A stretch of DNA of 64,000 nucleotides from Orbilia blumenaviensis (lineage: Eukaryota > Ascomycota > Orbiliomycetes > Orbiliales > Orbiliaceae). This document shows, one piece after another, positions 60,475-64,000 of this stretch. Below the pieces are notes generated by a model, which made no database searches, had not been told where the DNA came from, and was given only the letters and a program-made list of their open reading frames with translations. Where the stretch lies: contig JAVHNS010000007.1 in NCBI GenBank assembly GCA_036872755.1, forward strand, positions 930,001 through 994,000. The letters run 5' to 3'. Position 1 is the stretch's first letter, and the number at the start of each line of letters is the position of its first letter. The translations under genes and the position numbers were made by a program.

Positions 60475-62848
60475 ATGGACCGTGACGACCGTGGTGGCTA
60501 GGGCACAAAGTGTGAGATCAAGCGGCTGTACGACCACTCCAAAGATGCAACCGCACTATGATCCGACTTTGACGACCCGGCCAAAGAAGAACAGCGTCTG
60601 AAAGCTCTAGGTTACCGCTCAGCGATCGTTCAAAAATTATCCAAGAAAAAAAACCGGCAACAGGGAGGATCCAGCACCTCAATGGCAAACCCAAACTCTA
60701 GAAGTTCAAAATCCGCGGTTGGGAAATTCCCTAAAAGAAATCTTCAAAAGTTCTCCTGGTTGGAATTCTAATCCAGTACCATTTACCTTTGTGCTCTCTT
60801 TCAGAGGTTTTTTCTATGTCTAGGATAAGGTCCTGGGAGAGTCAGATGACAAGTAAAAAGAATATTTTGTTAGAGTTAAAATAATAGTGCTTTGTGATGT
60901 ATTGAAGTTGTCTTTTATATTACATTTGGTTGAGTTGAAGCAGATAAAGAATATAAAGGTGATATTTTGATTTTTGTTGTTTATATTTGCTTTAGGAACC
61001 CTGATAGTGACAGATTTTGGTGGTCATGTGTGTATATCCAAACTTCGATTTATTATATTTAAGGAAAAGAAGGAAGGCTGTGGTATTGGAGAGACAGTTT
61101 GATGGCATTTTGATCTATTTCGTTATAACTAGAACAGGAGCTACTACAACTTCACAGATGCTGTAGTAGAAATCTCAAAATTCGCTGGATCATAGTCCAT
61201 AACAGTGCTCGCTGCCTACCCCTTTGAATTCCTTTTTAATCAAGTTGAAGTGCACAAAGGTTTACTCGAACGAGGTCAAAAATTCGCTGTTCTCCGTGGA
61301 TTCTCTGTTAAAAACTGCACAGGAAGCAAGTATATTATAGAAACCGGACTACTGGGGCGAAAGGAAATCGTGAAACCGGTATGTTATGTTAACGTGCATA
61401 CACTCTAGTCTCGTAGTATCCGGATATCCCACACTCGTATTTCGGTTATTCTAAAGTAAAAAACTCTTTTCTAGGTTTCTGGACGGGTTATAATAGATGG
61501 ATATGCATATTATAAATGCCAAAACAGAGTCCCTCCACGGTTATCTCGAGGCAGTGGAGGAAATGCTCCCAAATTTTCAACGCCCCTAGCCGAGGAGGGG
61601 CAAACTCAGACGCCCGCATATAAGGAAAGAAAAGAAGAGCTTCCTCCGCTAACCGATACAGAATGTATCCTCGGTTTTCCTCGCGTGAGAGGCTTTGACT
61701 TAAACACAAAAGAATGGTGTACGTAAATGCAGTTTCAGGATTTCTGTAGTGTAGTAAGTACATACGGAACTAACAAACCGCCGCATTCTTAGGCGAATTC
61801 AATATCGATGACCTTTAGGAACCAGATTGGAATGACACCGCTTATGAAAATTTGGTTCTGCCTGAGGGCGAAAAGGAGCTGCTCATGGCTTTCGAGCTTT
61901 CGCAGATCGTGCTAGAATCAAAGCACAAGGATTCGACGATTTTGTCCAGAACAAAGGTTAGTTACGTCCCGTCGCACCCAGATTAAATCGGTATTGGTAC
62001 ATGCCCGCGGCTAACAGAAACATATAGGAGAGGGAATAATTATTCTACTTTGCGGTCCGCCAGGTGTGGGTAAAACTCTCACTGCAGAAGCAGGTATTTA
62101 TATAATTATAGCACAAACCTCCAGCAGGAAAGAACCTAAAATCAGCTGACATTATAACTCTTATGACTAGCAGCGGAAAAATCAAAAGTGCCACTATACG
62201 TTCTGAGTGCGGGTGAGCTTGGGAGAGCTCCTCATGATATGGAATGTGGCCTTGACAAAGCATTAGAATGCTGTCGATTATGGGATGCAATACTCCTGTT
62301 AGATGAGGGAGACGTATTCCTAGGAGCCAGAACATCTGATAGCGTAACGAGAAATGGATTGGTATCCAGTAAGTCTGATCTCTAATTTTCAAAAGACAAC
62401 CCCCCCGCTATATATATCATTTAACTAACTCAACCTTTGACTTATAGTTTTCCTTCATCATCTTGAATACTATTGAGGGTTGATGTTCCTAACCATTAAC
62501 AGAATTAATGCTATCAATCCTGCATTCAAATCGCAGGCTGACCTCATCCTACCATATTTTAGTTTGGATGTATTAGCATGATGGGGGGTCTGGTCGAACT
62601 TTTTAAGTCAGCTGGCACCTGGGACATTTCAAATAACCAATAACGATTTGACTGAGCTGGTGCGAAGAGATATGAATAGTAAAGAAATCAAAAATACAAT
62701 CAAAACAGCTCAGATACTATCAAATCCTGAAGGTTTGCTGACTATGAAACATATGCATATCGTTTTAAATATCCGAAAACGATACTGTGATGCCGAGGAA
62801 GCGGAGCTGGGGAGGGGATCTTCGAACAAGCGTCAGAAGCTTGGCTAA
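60475..62848 (+). pseudogene. Decayed fungal AAA+ ATPase gene
   Basis: Remnants appear in family order on the plus strand but in broken frames. An N-terminal block sits at 60505-60640 (GTKCEIKRLYDHS, interrupted by stops). The large N-terminal domain of this family appears at 61205-61380 (LAAYPFEFLFNQ, LLERGQKFAVLRG) and 61470-61725 (VSGRVIIDGYAYY, FPRVRGFDLNTKEW). The pre-ATPase block YENLVLPEGEKELLMAFE is at about 61850. Walker A, LLCGPPGVGKTLTAEA, is at 62040-62095. Walker B-like ILLLDEGDVFLGARTSD is at 62290-62340; the consensus is DEAD, so Gly replaces Ala. The sensor/arginine-finger segment (AINPAFKSQADLILPYFSLD) has lost its usual Arg and ends in a stop. A C-terminal frame at 62645-62848 ends KRQKLG. 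Plausible introns remain, so decay may be recent. Confidence 0.8.
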
Positions 62849-64000
62849 ATCGTTATTTGTATTTTATTTTATGAGAAAGATCTTGTAAATAGTTATGAGG
62901 GCTATTTCGTAGCTAGCCCTGATAGGCTGTTCTTGTCCGGGCGTCCGGGCTCTCAATGTATGTGTTTGTAGGTAAATAAATGTACACGTGCACTGCGGTT
63001 GGGTGTCAACAGGAAACACAGGATATATACATATCTAGGATTAGTTATTGGCTTTCTATTGCTCTTACCGCTACTAGTGCTATTGGTACCAATGTATGTA
63101 TGGTTAAAATAGTACCCCGATATTGCCTTTTGTTTTTATTCTTTGTTAAACTTGAAGAATAGGGCGCTCGAGCGCTTAGCGAACTTTAAACCTAATGTAA
63201 TCCATGGATCCATTATTTGGCCAGGTTGGTAGTCCACTGATCGCGCGCGCGATATCGCAACCTTATCTGGGATACTGAAAGCATGTACATTTCCGAAACC
63301 CCACTTCGAGCCCTAGTTTACGTTCGAACCCATATGCTTAATTATCACTCTTATCGATATAGTATTAAGATTGCCTGGGTGCTAGCTCTTCGCGTTTCAT
63401 CCAGGACCCAATCTTGTATGAGGTAATTATGACTGATTCAACAAGCAAGTTCCTCGGAAATGAATGAGCCCGCACAGTCTAGATGCCTGAAGGACCGCGA
63501 GTTTGCACTTATTCCAAGACCGGTACCGTTAGTAACATTTTGCGTCATCAAAAATGCAGACGATACCGTAAATAGCGCAGTTTGCCCCCAACCCTACATA
63601 AGCGGGGGGTTCGATAAGGCCTTGTGACCTTACCCATGCCCATTCTCGAGGGTCACATTTTTGAATTGCCCAAGCCTAGACATTACATGTCTATGGATAC
63701 TTAAGTATATGCAGAGCTCAGAAGGAACCAGCATATAAAAAACGGGGTGCGCAAGGCTGAAATGAATCATAGGACGAGTAATGTTGCATTTTGCCGCAGG
63801 CTAGGAAGCCACTCCGATCCAATTGCAATTCTCAATTAATAGTTCAAACGTAACGGAAACTATACATGTGCATATGCACCCTCGCTTACTAGCTACTTCT
63901 AGCCGAGGATTACTGGTAGCTACGCAGACAGGACTTCGCGTTGTTTGTATACCGTAATCCTAAACGTTATAATCCTAGATCCTAGTTACCCCTCCAGAAA
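62849..64000. other. Right-edge region without recognised genes
   Basis: 1.15 kb of sequence with no repeat structure or conserved coding segment visible. A CGCGCGCG run lies at about 63241-63250. Confidence 0.45.

Noticed and set aside
63241..63250. CGCGCGCG tract as a possible regulatory island
   Set aside because: Too short and isolated; no gene is near it.

Overview
The window looks like nuclear DNA of a filamentous ascomycete (Pezizomycotina). The genes are split by short GT-AG introns, many with CTAAC-like branch points. The gene set is fungal: U1-70K, mL43, DCP2, RAD5, TAP42, DAK, carboxypeptidase Y, UFD4 and a PNP-NACHT-ankyrin NLR. The order cannot be fixed from sequence alone; Pezizomycetes or a related early-diverging lineage is a guess. 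I rebuilt exons by hand from splice sites, reading-phase continuity and family consensus. In every listed multi-exon gene the exon lengths sum to a multiple of three.

Region 1 (1-32.8 kb) is a housekeeping block. A partial low-complexity protein runs off the left edge. Then come U1-70K (-) divergent from mitoribosomal mL43 (+), DCP2 (-) divergent from a DUF4112 protein (+), and RAD5 (-) divergent from an SMP/LEA-like protein (+). TAP42 (+) and dihydroxyacetone kinase (+) follow in tandem, with DAK convergent to carboxypeptidase Y (-). Next are an uncharacterised 640-aa nuclear-looking protein (-) and a RING protein that appears to carry a YEATS domain (-).

Region 2 (32.8-39.3 kb) is mobile-element-rich. 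It has a decayed Ty3/gypsy chromodomain retrotransposon ending in a 340-bp LTR, a SAM-dependent methyltransferase gene (-), and a 365-bp inverted-repeat element (MITE-like) with a 6-bp target duplication.

Region 3 (39.3-51 kb) holds three minus-strand genes: a BSD-domain protein, an intronless mitochondrial-type PPR protein, and a large HECT ubiquitin ligase (UFD4/TRIP12 type).

Region 4 (51-64 kb) is accessory. A 2.5-kb gene-free stretch leads to a large NLR (PNP-type N domain, NACHT, about 23 ankyrin repeats, ZZ-like C-terminal remnant). Beside it lies a decayed AAA+ ATPase gene, then about 1.1 kb with nothing recognisable.

The genes do not form one pathway. Several act in RNA metabolism (U1-70K splicing, DCP2 decay) or ubiquitin/DNA damage (RAD5, UFD4, RING-YEATS). 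The most unusual items are the RING-YEATS protein, the NLR with an in-frame 54-nt candidate intron right after its P-loop next to a dead AAA+ gene, and the long-armed MITE. No tRNA, rRNA or CRISPR array was recognised.
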